Part shown: piece after piece, positions 1 through 10,355 of the stretch | Numbering within the stretch: the first letter of the stretch is position 1 | How the letters are laid out: every line of letters starts with the position of its first letter | Position numbers and translations under genes: made by a program | Notes under the pieces: generated by a model | Seen by the model: only the letters and a program-made list of their open reading frames with translations | Database searches by the model: none | What the model was told of the DNA's origin: nothing | Origin: Jejuia sp. UBA6058 | Lineage (GTDB): Bacteria > Bacteroidota > Bacteroidia > Flavobacteriales > Flavobacteriaceae | Direction: 5' to 3' | NCBI GenBank assembly: GCA_002428965.1 | Contig: DIYI01000005.1 | Coordinates: 237,643-301,642 of the forward strand | DNA: 64,000 bases

Positions 1-3000
1 TATAGTATATATTCCTGGTTCTGAAACTGTTATTAATCTATTGCTTGATAAGAACTGATTTGTTATTGTACCGTCTACATTTGTATAATTCCACTCATAA
101 TCAAATAATTCTGATGGGTTATTCTCAAAGGGTTCTAGTTCTATTTGAAATGTTGGGTCAGAGGTACATACAATTTGAGGAGATTCAACTGAGAATTCAG
201 GTAAAGGATTCACAATTAAATCAATAGTTGTAGTTGCTGTACAAGTTTGATTTATTGGATTTATTACTTCTACTGAAATAGTTTGATTTGCAGAATTAAA
301 TGGATTTGGTAACGAAGGGCTATTGCTCACCGTATTTCCACCGTCGTCTACATAAGTGTAAAATACGTCCATTCCCATTTGAGTTCCCAATATGGTAGCT
401 GTAAAGGCTGATGTATCAAAAGGGAGTATGCCATCATCATCAATATCACCGTTATCTCCATCGCAGAATATTTGCGCTGCTATAGGGTTTGCAACGGGCT
501 GTTCGTCAACAATAAAACTGATTATTGTTTCCTCGAAACAAGGACCATCAGGATCTTGGGTGGCATTATTGGTAACTCGCACTGTGATATCCTGTGTTTC
601 GCTTAAAAATATTGGTTGAATCGGACTCGTAACAAAAGATCCGTCATTATATAGAAGTGGATTACCAGTACTATCAAAATATGTGATTGTTACATCCAAT
701 GGATTTTGAGCGTTTAGAATATCGGTTTCAAGCTGAGATACATCAAAAGGATAACTCAAGACCGCATCTGTTAAATCAAAATCACATTGTCTAGGTATTG
801 TAACAGGATTTGCTATTGGTAAGGCTTCAACATTTAATAAATCTTGGAACCCTTCTAAGCCTAGACAGTCATTACCTAAATCACTTTTTACACGTACCCA
901 TATAGTCTGTACGTTAGGTGAGTTTGTGTTTTCATGATTTGTAATATCCAATATTTCGTTAGTTTCCAACTCAGCATCAATTAGAGATTCATAGAAATGA
1001 ACACTTACGTTAATACTATTAAAAACGGTGTTTTCTATTTCATTTTGAATATCACTTAGGTCGAAAGTTGCAACCCCATCACGTAAGTCAGTGCCATCAT
1101 CACACTGATATTTTTGCATTGGCACATAAGAAGCTAACGCAGCACTACTTGGGCTAACCTGCAAATCTAAAGGCACTACCCTAAAGCATGTATTTGTGTT
1201 TTCAACCCTAATCCAAATTGTTTCGGTAGCAAAACCCAGAGCATCTTGATAGGCATTAGGGTCTGTAATGGGGTTTGTTGTTGTTTCTGCTTCCGCCTGA
1301 GTTTCATAATACGTAAAGACTAATCCTTCTGAAAGGTAATTTGGATTAATTTCTTCTTTTATGCTATCTAGAGTAAGATTAAACAAAGCTTGTCCATCAT
1401 TGCTGTCATCATCACATTGTTGGTAGACATCGGGGTTAGAAACTTGAGGTAATGCGGAAACCTCAATTTCAAACGATGTATCTGCAAAACAATCAGGAAA
1501 TACCGTATTAAATACTCTTACGTATATGGTTTGAAGATTAGCTACTGTATTATTAAAACTAGAAGGTGTAGGTATCATATTACTGTATGATGCATCAGTG
1601 AAATATGATACAGTAAATTCAGATGCCAACTGTCCATTTAATATTTGATCTTCACGCTCTGTTAAGTCAAATGTAATTACACCATCCGTGTCATTACCAA
1701 CAGAATTATTATCACAATCTTGAATTCTATCAATATTGGTGGCTACCGCTGGAAAAGGGGAGTTGTAAACTTCAATATTAAAACTAGAAGTAGCGAAGCA
1801 AGAGGTGTTTCCATTATTTTCAACTCGGGCATAAATTGTGGTATTTCCTGTTTCAAATGGACTCGTAATAGCATTATCATTGATATCAGCTTCCGCTTGG
1901 GAGGCGTGATATGTAATTGTAATATCTGTTTGTGTACTGATATTGTTATTCTGGTTTTCTAAATTAATCGAAGCTGTCCCATTATTATCATCATCGCATT
2001 GTTGAATTGTTGGCGCTATATTAGCTATAGGTAATTCTATAACGGTAAGTTGCATTATATTAGAATAAAGCCCACACGCATTACCCGTTCTGTTTAGAAA
2101 CGCTCTGAAAAAATATCCATTAAGTATAAGAGGTGTATCGGTAATAAGTAAACTGGCCGTTTGAGAGTCGCTGTAAGTTGCATCATCAATAATATTGTTC
2201 CAATTTACTCCATCAGTTGAAACCTCCCATTGAATGGTGTCAAAAGTTGTTGAGGTAAGCGATATATTATTATCTGAACTTTCACAAACTTCAATGTCTT
2301 GCGGCTGTGTAGTTATTGCAATGGGAGCTATAGTTAAGTAATTTGCGTCTGGAATTATATATCCATCAATCGCATTATTTACCAAGCCATTTACATCAAC
2401 GGTAACTGGTACATTACCAAGTAAATCGTCTGCGTTACCATCTGAAAATCCAGCTTCTATAACGTCACTACATTCATCTCCATCACTATCTAAATCATGA
2501 TATGAGAATATACCATCGGCATCTAGATCGTTAGGAGTATATCCAATTTGGTTACTGTCTGGTGCAGTTTCAGCAGCATCTGCCCAACCATTTGTACCGT
2601 AAGTTGGTCCATCTTCTATACCATCTAAATTAGTATCTGATAATGTACCCAATTGGCCTGTTTCGATTAAATCATAAATACCGTCATTATCACTGTCTAG
2701 ATCATAAAAATCTAGTACACCATCATTATCACTGTCAATTGGCCCTGCGATGCTTGTGAAAATATCATCTAAACCATCATTATTAGCATCTATTCCTGAA
2801 AGTGTTGTTAGTTCTCCAGAACGCTCTATGATGTCTGGAATACCATCATTATCACTGTCGAGGTCATGTGCATCTATTATGCCGTCACCATCATTATCTT
2901 TTTTATAGCAAGTGAAGGATATGATACCATTAAAAACTGAAGCTGTTGATAAGTTGGCGTTTGTATGAACAAAGGCAAATCCATCTACTTCGCTTGCATA

Positions 3001-5163
3001 AAAATTAAAAGGAGTGTTACCAGTAGCCGCTGGGTTTATTTGAAATTGAATTTCAGACCCCGAAATTTGAGTAACGCCAGTTTCAAAAATACCGTCAAAA
3101 TTGGTGTCAACTAGTAATCTATCATCTGGGTCAACTAATGTAATGTTTTTATTTGCCGGAAATACCCTGGCTATAAAAACTTCATCCGCTGTAATGCTTG
3201 GCGGAATAGCAGTATTCTCGGATAGCCTAAAATTTAAAGTTTCTGTAAAACTCATGGTATAATTATTCTCGCCACTAACTGTAGCTCCAACAACGCTATT
3301 AAATTCTCCTTGATTTCCTCCTGTAATACCATTAGGGTTGCCATTTGCGTTGGATTGAGTATAGGTGACACTTACTATTGAATTATTTGTTGAGCTATCT
3401 TGAAACTCTAGAACAGGATTTAGAGCATCTGTCAAATTAGCGGTTACATTACCATTAGATTCGTCGCAATTTTCAATGCCATCATTATCATTATCAATAT
3501 CTATGTTGTCAATAATTCCATCGTTATCTCGATCGTCAGGACAGATGCTTACAGGAACCTCAACAGATTCTAGAAGTTCTCCTGTACAAGTAATAATACC
3601 AACTAATTTGTACCTTCCTGGTTGATTTGGTGTAAGTGTTGGTGTATTTAGATTTAGGCTAACAAAACCAGTACCATCATCAAATAGCCAATCAAAAGAG
3701 TCAAAATTTTGTGCATTTGCAGCCTCAAGAGTAACATTTGGTATACAATTTCCCAAGGCAGAGAATTGTAAATTGAAGTTAATTTCAGGCGCAGATGGGA
3801 ATCCTGAATAAAAACTTCCCGAAGTTGCAAAACCATTAACATTGAAATACGCTACATATAATTCATCATTTCCTTCAACAGAAATATTTCCATTTAACCC
3901 TGTTATCTTATATGTTACATAATTTGTATTTCCATCTACATTACTAGGTCCAATTGTAGCGAAATTTGTAAGAGCTTGGTTGTTTATAGTTACGGTAGCA
4001 CCAGCTTTTGTAACTATAGATAAACCTCCGCTGTAATTCGTGTTTCCTATTCTGTCAATATTTGCGATGTTATTTATATTGCCTCTTGTTTCGCAACTTA
4101 ATGGCGGCACAAAAAACATACCTTGATTAGCTTCGTTATTGGCACCCGTGCCTTGGTAAGCAAATACATCTGCACTAGTTTCAACATACATATTCCCGTC
4201 CGCATTATATTGATCACCTTCAATTACAACAAAATCTCCTGCGTTAATTGTTGCAAAACCTGGAGTTCCGTTTACCGATATTGCAGTATTATCAGAATGT
4301 GCTACTATTAGTACATTTTCCCATTCGTCAGGACCATCACCTCGTACAAAAATATATTCGTTGCCTACTTTGTCAAGTCCAACAATTTGGTCAATACCAT
4401 AATCTCTTCCTCCACCGCTACCAAAACTCCCATTGGCAGATCCGCAATTCACTACAATTGGTTTATCTGAACTTACCAGACTTCCGATTAATCCTGTTCT
4501 ATTCACTAGTGCATCTGCACTATTTAAGACTATTGTATAACTTTCACCTTCGTTTAAAGTTCTGGTAATTGGAAGTGCACCAGTATAATTTTTAATGACT
4601 AGTCCCGTATCCAAATTACTAAAGCTAACTTCGGTATCGTCTTCTGTAGCCATTACAGATAGAAAGTTGGCATAATTGTCTTGGGGGTTTGCATTAGTAA
4701 ATGTCCCAATCCTAAATATATTCCCTAGGGCAGATAAGCCCTTGCTTACTAATGCGCCCGCTTGAGCACCACCGCCCGCATTCATTCTTACCGAAACATA
4801 AATTGGAGCTTCTGCTTCAATAATATAACCTCTATTACTTTGAATTGTACTCGTTTCTGAAGATTGTATGAATAGCTGCCCATATCCATTGCCCACGCTA
4901 ATTTCTACTGGAGCACCGTTTGATACTGTACCTGTAATATAATTAGCCTCTGGCGCCCCTACAGGAATGACGGTGAATGGCACATTGCCATTATTAGGAG
5001 TTGATAAGTAAATATATTGATCCTCAGGTATTGCATTGCCAAATTCTGCACTGGACAGTGGCGGTATGTAGTGTTTTTTACTTAACTGAGCAAAAGATTG
5101 TAAGCTTAGAAGAACTAACAATAGGGCAAAACATTGCCTTAGCGATTTGTTGCTATTAACCAT
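1..5163 (-). CDS. Giant secreted multidomain surface protein (IgGFc-binding-like N-domain, TSP3 and CD-repeat modules), 3' end outside window
   Basis: The minus-strand reading frame stays open for 1721 codons from the ATG at 5163 to base 1, so the C-terminus lies beyond the left edge. It opens with a signal peptide (hydrophobic run ending SFAQ, about residue 26). Residues ~30-450 resemble the IgGFc-binding N-terminal domain of bacterial surface proteins. A PKD/Ig-like domain follows, then thrombospondin type 3-like calcium repeats (DNDGDGIIDxxDxDSDNDG pattern) near 540-580 and 750-860. From ~1053 there are six ~95-residue repeats opening with CDxDxDG and closing with a second Cys. The three genes downstream on the same strand share these repeats, so a T9SS type B sorting domain is likely in the missing part, but that is inference. 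The probable role is surface adhesion or matrix contact; ligand unknown. Confidence 0.85.
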   Translation of the reverse strand, partial: MVNSNKSLRQCFALLLVLLSLQSFAQLSKKHYIPPLSSAEFGNAIPEDQYIYLSTPNNGNVPFTVIPVGAPEANYITGTVSNGAPVEISVGNGYGQLFIQSSETSTIQSNRGYIIEAEAPIYVSVRMNAGGGAQAGALVSKGLSALGNIFRIGTFTNANPQDNYANFLSVMATEDDTEVSFSNLDTGLVIKNYTGALPITRTLNEGESYTIVLNSADALVNRTGLIGSLVSSDKPIVVNCGSANGSFGSGGGRDYGIDQIVGLDKVGNEYIFVRGDGPDEWENVLIVAHSDNTAISVNGTPGFATINAGDFVVIEGDQYNADGNMYVETSADVFAYQGTGANNEANQGMFFVPPLSCETRGNINNIANIDRIGNTNYSGGLSIVTKAGATVTINNQALTNFATIGPSNVDGNTNYVTYKITGLNGNISVEGNDELYVAYFNVNGFATSGSFYSGFPSAPEINFNLQFSALGNCIPNVTLEAANAQNFDSFDWLFDDGTGFVSLNLNTPTLTPNQPGRYKLVGIITCTGELLESVEVPVSICPDDRDNDGIIDNIDIDNDNDGIENCDESNGNVTANLTDALNPVLEFQDSSTNNSIVSVTYTQSNANGNPNGITGGNQGEFNSVVGATVSGENNYTMSFTETLNFRLSENTAIPPSITADEVFIARVFPANKNITLVDPDDRLLVDTNFDGIFETGVTQISGSEIQFQINPAATGNTPFNFYASEVDGFAFVHTNANLSTASVFNGIISFTCYKKDNDGDGIIDAHDLDSDNDGIPDIIERSGELTTLSGIDANNDGLDDIFTSIAGPIDSDNDGVLDFYDLDSDNDGIYDLIETGQLGTLSDTNLDGIEDGPTYGTNGWADAAETAPDSNQIGYTPNDLDADGIFSYHDLDSDGDECSDVIEAGFSDGNADDLLGNVPVTVDVNGLVNNAIDGYIIPDANYLTIAPIAITTQPQDIEVCESSDNNISLTSTTFDTIQWEVSTDGVNWNNIIDDATYSDSQTASLLITDTPLILNGYFFRAFLNRTGNACGLYSNIMQLTVIELPIANIAPTIQQCDDDNNGTASINLENQNNNISTQTDITITYHASQAEADINDNAITSPFETGNTTIYARVENNGNTSCFATSSFNIEVYNSPFPAVATNIDRIQDCDNNSVGNDTDGVITFDLTEREDQILNGQLASEFTVSYFTDASYSNMIPTPSSFNNTVANLQTIYVRVFNTVFPDCFADTSFEIEVSALPQVSNPDVYQQCDDDSNDGQALFNLTLDSIKEEINPNYLSEGLVFTYYETQAEAETTTNPITDPNAYQDALGFATETIWIRVENTNTCFRVVPLDLQVSPSSAALASYVPMQKYQCDDGTDLRDGVATFDLSDIQNEIENTVFNSINVSVHFYESLIDAELETNEILDITNHENTNSPNVQTIWVRVKSDLGNDCLGLEGFQDLLNVEALPIANPVTIPRQCDFDLTDAVLSYPFDVSQLETDILNAQNPLDVTITYFDSTGNPLLYNDGSFVTSPIQPIFLSETQDITVRVTNNATQDPDGPCFEETIISFIVDEQPVANPIAAQIFCDGDNGDIDDDGILPFDTSAFTATILGTQMGMDVFYTYVDDGGNTVSNSPSLPNPFNSANQTISVEVINPINQTCTATTTIDLIVNPLPEFSVESPQIVCTSDPTFQIELEPFENNPSELFDYEWNYTNVDGTITNQFLSSNRLITVSEPGIYTI
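200..2010 (-). repeat. Six ~95-residue CD...GC protein repeats (coding)
   Basis: Within the truncated surface protein, six consecutive modules each begin with an acidic loop after a Cys-Asp pair (for example QCDDDNNG, QCDDDSNDG, FCDGDNGD). They end with a Cys followed mostly by an aromatic or small residue and a beta-strand. The same module recurs 11 times in the next gene. DNA identity between copies is low, so these are old protein-level repeats, not recent tandem DNA duplications. Confidence 0.75.
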
Positions 5164-5198
5164 TAAATGAGTAATTTTTCTTTTTATACCTAATGCCT

Positions 5199-5230
5199 AA
5201 AATATATACTTTAAGCTAATTGGACTACAA
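5199..5230 (-). promoter_or_regulatory. Possible Bacteroidota promoter for the 5163 surface-protein gene
   Basis: On the minus strand, TTG (5228-5230) precedes TATATTTT (5199-5206) by 21 bases, one mismatch from the TAnnTTTG -7 consensus. It lies about 35 bases upstream of the ATG at 5163. The spacing is slightly long and the region is AT-rich, so chance matches are possible. Confidence 0.35.
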
Positions 5231-5310
5231 TTATTGGATAAGGTTTAATTTAAAAAGGTTAAAATGTGTAATTTATTATATAAGTAAAGGTTTTGTAAAG
5301 TCTATTTTTA

Positions 5311-8300
5311 TTACCTCTTTAATGTAAAATGTCCCTTTAAAGTGAAAGAATCCCCATTTTGAACAATATCAGCAGTAAACCAATAGTCATCCGCAGGCAT
5401 ATGTTGGCCATTAAACGTACAATCCCAACCAGGTGAAGTGTGTGGTAGCATTTTTAGGAGTTTTCCGTGACGATTATATATAAAAACTTGAGACCCTGGA
5501 AGCATATTAGCACCAACGATGTGCCAGGTATCAAAACTGCCATCACCATTCGGTGTTACAAATTTTGGAATATCGATAACAAAAACCTCTTCAACCACAG
5601 GGGAGCATCCATTTAGATCTTCAATAGTAACGGTATGAGGACCTATAGTTACATTCTCAAATATATTTGATGTTTGTGGTTCGCCATCATCTAACGAAAA
5701 AACATAGTTACCGATTCCACTTAAATCAATAGTAATTGTATTTGGGTCGGTAAAATCAGTTTTGGTAGAAATTACGTTATTTGCTTGTTCGGACTGAATA
5801 ACATTAATTGTTTTGGATATACTGCAATTTTCTGCACTAGAATGAACGGTTGTTATTGTTATTTCGTAGTCTCCAAGTTCTGAAGGATTATTAATAGTGA
5901 TTGTTGGCGACGTTGATCCATTAACACTTGGGTTTATTGCTGCAGACCAAAAATAAATATCGTTAGGATTACCAGTTGAAGCGTCCAGAATTAAAGGTAA
6001 ATTATCTAAACACAAGGTTTCTACATCATTTAATGGAATAACAGGAAGTGGGTTTATGAACGTCTTAAATTCAGTAGTGGAATAGCAGCCTGAATTAATA
6101 TTCTGTAATCTCGCATAAATCGTAGTATCGTTAGAAGATTCAAAAGAATCACTTAATCTATTTTCATCATTTTCTGCATCAATGAGTTCGGTGTAATATG
6201 AAATACTATAATCTACAGCGGGTTGTGTACCTAAAATATCTGAATTTACTTCAGTTAAGTCAAAAATTAATAAACCATCATCGTCATCGTCACATTTTAC
6301 CAAATTTTGTGGAGTACTGGCAATGGGGTTCTCGTTAATTTGTAATGTAAAATTAGCAAGTGCTGCGCATCCATTACTTAAACTTTCAATTCTAGTGTAA
6401 AATGTATGACTGTTTGATGAGTAATTGAATATTAAATCGAGAGCATCGGTATTATTTTCAGCATTGGTTTGACTGCTAAAGTAACTTATGGAAACAGCAT
6501 TTATGTCATTAACCAAAATTGAGTTCATTGTTTCCAAATCAAAAGTATTTGTATTATTATCACAGATAAAATATGTACCATTAAAGGTAACCACAGGTAA
6601 GGGTAAAACAGTAAGCTGCAACGGAATAACAGAGTAACAAGTTGTTTGGTTATTAGTTACTTTTATATAAACTACTTTAGAAACCGAGCTGTACATTTCC
6701 GGATTTTGTATTGCCAGAGTATTATTATCTACATCATCACTATTTTCAAAGTAGTTTATGGTTACGTCATTAGAAAATCTGTCAAAATTTTCATATTCGG
6801 CGTCATTCAAATTAAAAAAGGCAAATCCGTCATAATCATCATCACATGTTATCATGTCTTCTGCATCTGAGAGGTTCGGAGGGTTTATAACCTCTACAGC
6901 AAAATTTTCTATGAAATAACAGCTAGACTCTGTATTTTCAATTCTCACAAATAATGTTTCTAACCTGTCGGTATTTGTGTACATTAAATTTGTTATTGGG
7001 GAAGTGTTGTTTTCCGCATCAGATTGATTTCTATAAAAGGTTACGTCAATTGCAGATGGGTTCGGAGATATGCTGGTAATTTCAATTATTTTTTCATTTA
7101 GATCAAAGACTTCGATTCCATCGGCACTTTCATCACAGAGAGGTACAGGAGTTGGAGCCGTATAAATAGGATTTGCACCCACTTCGATAACAAAAGATGA
7201 TGTTGCGTTGCAATTTATATCTGTTATATTTTGAACCCAAACGTATATAGTTTGTGGGCTAGATATATTAGTGTAATCTATATTTTTATCAATTGGACTG
7301 TTTAGTGTGGCATCCTCAAAATAAAACACTTCTTTCCCAGTTTGCCCGTTTAAAACCTCAGAATCCCAATCCGAAAAAATAAACTCGGTTCTTTGATCAT
7401 CATCATCTTCACATAAAAGATAGCTTGGAATATTATCTATAACAGGAAGAGTATTTAAAATGATTTGCTGTATAGCTATAGCAAAGCATTCAGAATTAAT
7501 GTCTTGAATCCTAATGTAGACATCATACACGCCTGAATTGAAACTTGTCTGAGACGCAATTTCATTTTCGTTAGCATTTGCATCATCCAAAGTGGTATGA
7601 TATGAAAAGGTTAAACCCGATGTATTTGGTACAATTTGAGAAATTCTACTTTCAAGATCTAGTAGTTCACCTTCTTCTCCGTCATTATCACATATTATCC
7701 AAGGTGTTGGTTGTGTAATCGTTGGTGCAGATACAACAATGATATCAAATTCGTTTGTTGTAAAACAACCTGTGCCAATATTTTCTAGCCTAACATAAAT
7801 TGTTTCTTGTGGTTGTGAATTGGAATAAAAGGGAGGAAGAGGATTAAAATTAGTTTCAGCATCTGCCAATGTACCAAAATATGTTGGTGTAAAGTTTGTG
7901 TTGCCATCGGTAACAATATCATCAAAAAACGACAAATCAATACTTGTAATGCCATCATCGTCATCATCACAATAAGGAACTGGGGCAATTGGACTGAAAT
8001 TTAAAACTGGGTCTACACGTAAATTAATTTGATCTATTTCACTACAAGTATCACTTTCAAGAACCAAAAATAGTGTTGTAGGATTTGAAGCTGGAAAGGG
8101 GGTGTTTTTATCTATTGGGTCATTTTGATTATCACGTTCATTTTCTGTTCTATAAAAAGTGGCTCTGTATTCAGCAGGAATATCTCCATTCTCATCGGCA
8201 AAGGCCTCAAAAATATATCTTTCAATTACATTAAGGCTAAAATCTACTGTACCATCATTACTGACATCATCACATAACGCAAAATCTCCGGTATCAGTTC

Positions 8301-10239
8301 CTGTTAATAATAGATTTGTGTGTATTTCCAGAGGCACTATTGTAGCACACATCGTAGCATTATCTTCAACTCTTACGAATACTGTTTGCACTTCAGAAAC
8401 TACATTTTCGTAGTTTGTTTCGTTTGCTATTGGATTGGAATCTGTCTCGGCATCAGCTCTATTTTCGTGAAATGAAACCGAAACGTTAGTTAGTCCATCC
8501 AATATATCACTAATGGCAGTTGTCAAATCGAAATTATCAGTACCATCAAGATCTGTATCACAACCATCCAAGGGAAAGGGAGATTGGTTAACATTAGGGC
8601 CATTAGTAATATCAATTGTTAATTGAGTAGTGGTATAACACCCAGTATTTTCATTTATTACCCTAACATAGAGGGTTTGAGGATTACTGTTATTTATAAA
8701 TGGAAGCGTGTTTTCATCTCCCAAAAATGGTCTCGGTATAGGGTTGTTATCATTGTCAGCATCATTGGCATTATAATGATATGATACCTGCAAATTGGTA
8801 TCTCCCATTGTAATTTCACTATCCTTTTCAGATAAATCTATAACAGTTATACTATCACTGGGATCATTATCTACATCGCAAATTTCGAGGTTTGAAGGCG
8901 TACCAGCATTTGGTATAGTATTTAAGATCAAATTGAAATTTGAAATAGCAACGCAGCCTGTATCTAAATCATTTATTCTAATAAATATTGGTTGATTTAA
9001 TGTAGTATTTTGTATCGGTGTTGTTATTGGGTTACTATTGTTTCTTGCATCATTGTCTGACGAATGATAACTGAATGAATAATTTGGAAAGGTAATAATT
9101 CCTTGAACTTCAGAGTTTTTTGTTGATAAATCAAAAATCTCAACTTGGTCTCCACTTGCATCATCGCACTGTTCATAATCCGTTAAAGGGTCTAAAACAA
9201 TTTCATTGCTTATTGTAACATTAATAACATCTTCTTCAAGACAGTTGGAGGCTCCCAAAGGTGTGCTTATTACAACTCGGTAGTTACCACTTTGAGTAAC
9301 ATCAATCGTTGGATTAGTTTCATTAGGTATTGGAGAAGTACTATTGTTAAAAAACCATTGATATGTTGAGTTAGGATTTTGAATATCAGCATCCAAGGTT
9401 ACTGATTGTGCGCAGGTATCAATATCTTCACCTAAGTCTAAAATTTCGAAACTATTACCTTCAATAAAAACAGCAGAATCGAATGTACTGTCTGTTTGAT
9501 CTGCAATTACAAGTTTAACATGATATTGTACATATGGTACTATTGTAGTAGATGCAGTAAGAACAGTTGTTCTTCCATTATAATTTGTATCTCCAAGGTT
9601 GGAGCCTGCGTAATATTGTTCATTCTGAGCGTCACATAAACCTAAAAAAGCATTACGCACATTAAAAGTGTTAACAGGAGTTGTTGTACCAGGTATCAAG
9701 GCAATATTTTGAAATGGTGCAGAACTACCTGTTTCCTTTATTAAAAAGGCGAAGCCGTCAGAAGCATTACATTTGTTCGCACCTTCATACTCTTCCGATG
9801 CAAATAAATAGTTAAATTGAAATTGACTGGATATACTAATAAAATCAAATTCTATTGAAGTAGCATTAGTGGTGCTTGTAATACCCAGAGCACTTTCCAA
9901 ATCCATATCAGTTCCCCATGTGTCGGCACCCTCACTTAAAGTAGTGGTAGTTTCTGTATTTCCTCCTGATTCTGCATTACCCGTGGTTAGCATTATACCA
10001 TTTTGAAAAGGGAAATTAGTATTGCCTCTGTCAAACTCAGCATAACTTCTAAAACCTGTGGCATCACCATTTACTGTAGATCTTATGTTGGAAATCTCAA
10101 CACAGCCGTCAACAAAATTATCTTGAATAAGATCTTGCACGGATATATTGCTGTCAACACTAATTTTTTGAGCATTAGCCTCAATAACACTAAACAATAG
10201 TGTGCCTAATAAAGGAACTATGAGCAGGATATTTTTCAA
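5311..10239 (-). CDS. T9SS type B sorted giant protein with choice-of-anchor L domain and 11 CD-repeats
   Basis: A 1642-residue exported protein. A signal peptide (cleavage after ANAQ, ~24) leads into a choice-of-anchor L type domain at ~30-265 (FASEEYE motif, GFAF strand). An Ig-like segment follows (~275-345). Eleven ~95-residue repeats span ~355-1405, each with exactly two cysteines: an N-terminal CDxDxDG-like loop and a C-terminal GC(Y/F) strand. A second Ig-like unit precedes the T9SS type B (gliding-associated) C-terminal domain at ~1558-1642, with the FVTPNGDG entry and HFTLKR terminus. The start is TTG at 10239: no in-frame ATG lies near, and the signal peptide requires it. It should cross the outer membrane through T9SS. 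Function is probably adhesion, inferred from architecture. Confidence 0.9.
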   Translation of the reverse strand: MKNILLIVPLLGTLLFSVIEANAQKISVDSNISVQDLIQDNFVDGCVEISNIRSTVNGDATGFRSYAEFDRGNTNFPFQNGIMLTTGNAESGGNTETTTTLSEGADTWGTDMDLESALGITSTTNATSIEFDFISISSQFQFNYLFASEEYEGANKCNASDGFAFLIKETGSSAPFQNIALIPGTTTPVNTFNVRNAFLGLCDAQNEQYYAGSNLGDTNYNGRTTVLTASTTIVPYVQYHVKLVIADQTDSTFDSAVFIEGNSFEILDLGEDIDTCAQSVTLDADIQNPNSTYQWFFNNSTSPIPNETNPTIDVTQSGNYRVVISTPLGASNCLEEDVINVTISNEIVLDPLTDYEQCDDASGDQVEIFDLSTKNSEVQGIITFPNYSFSYHSSDNDARNNSNPITTPIQNTTLNQPIFIRINDLDTGCVAISNFNLILNTIPNAGTPSNLEICDVDNDPSDSITVIDLSEKDSEITMGDTNLQVSYHYNANDADNDNNPIPRPFLGDENTLPFINNSNPQTLYVRVINENTGCYTTTQLTIDITNGPNVNQSPFPLDGCDTDLDGTDNFDLTTAISDILDGLTNVSVSFHENRADAETDSNPIANETNYENVVSEVQTVFVRVEDNATMCATIVPLEIHTNLLLTGTDTGDFALCDDVSNDGTVDFSLNVIERYIFEAFADENGDIPAEYRATFYRTENERDNQNDPIDKNTPFPASNPTTLFLVLESDTCSEIDQINLRVDPVLNFSPIAPVPYCDDDDDGITSIDLSFFDDIVTDGNTNFTPTYFGTLADAETNFNPLPPFYSNSQPQETIYVRLENIGTGCFTTNEFDIIVVSAPTITQPTPWIICDNDGEEGELLDLESRISQIVPNTSGLTFSYHTTLDDANANENEIASQTSFNSGVYDVYIRIQDINSECFAIAIQQIILNTLPVIDNIPSYLLCEDDDDQRTEFIFSDWDSEVLNGQTGKEVFYFEDATLNSPIDKNIDYTNISSPQTIYVWVQNITDINCNATSSFVIEVGANPIYTAPTPVPLCDESADGIEVFDLNEKIIEITSISPNPSAIDVTFYRNQSDAENNTSPITNLMYTNTDRLETLFVRIENTESSCYFIENFAVEVINPPNLSDAEDMITCDDDYDGFAFFNLNDAEYENFDRFSNDVTINYFENSDDVDNNTLAIQNPEMYSSVSKVVYIKVTNNQTTCYSVIPLQLTVLPLPVVTFNGTYFICDNNTNTFDLETMNSILVNDINAVSISYFSSQTNAENNTDALDLIFNYSSNSHTFYTRIESLSNGCAALANFTLQINENPIASTPQNLVKCDDDDDGLLIFDLTEVNSDILGTQPAVDYSISYYTELIDAENDENRLSDSFESSNDTTIYARLQNINSGCYSTTEFKTFINPLPVIPLNDVETLCLDNLPLILDASTGNPNDIYFWSAAINPSVNGSTSPTITINNPSELGDYEITITTVHSSAENCSISKTINVIQSEQANNVISTKTDFTDPNTITIDLSGIGNYVFSLDDGEPQTSNIFENVTIGPHTVTIEDLNGCSPVVEEVFVIDIPKFVTPNGDGSFDTWHIVGANMLPGSQVFIYNRHGKLLKMLPHTSPGWDCTFNGQHMPADDYWFTADIVQNGDSFTLKGHFTLKR
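6031..9180 (-). repeat. Eleven-copy ~95-residue CD...GC repeat array (coding)
   Basis: Eleven modules in series have first cysteines in QCDDAS, ICDVDN, GCDTDLDG, LCDDVSN, YCDDDDDG, ICDNDGE, LCEDDDD, LCDESADG, TCDDDYDG, ICDNNTN and KCDDDDDG. Second cysteines sit in contexts such as TGCV, TGCY, TGCF, SSCY and SGCY. Each copy also carries a central YxxxxDAExNxNPI-type segment and a TIYVR strand. Conservation of both cysteines in all copies suggests one disulfide per module; the acidic loop looks like a calcium site. Both structural points are inference. Confidence 0.8.
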
Positions 10240-10355
10240 TGTCTTAAACTTGGGTGAATCTACAATTAGCTGTAAACTGTTTAGAGCAGCAAAATATATA
10301 TATTTTAGATGAAACGCAAAAAAATACGATGAAATAACTAAATACTTCGGTCTTT

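Noticed and set aside
4248..4568. 106-codon plus-strand open frame inside the left-edge surface-protein gene
   Set aside because: It is antisense to a clearly coding region and has no domain character; such shadows are common opposite repeat-rich beta proteins.
200..9180. CRISPR-like or recent tandem DNA repeats suggested by the regular CD motifs
   Set aside because: Periodicity exists at protein level only; the DNA copies differ strongly and no fixed repeat/spacer structure is present.
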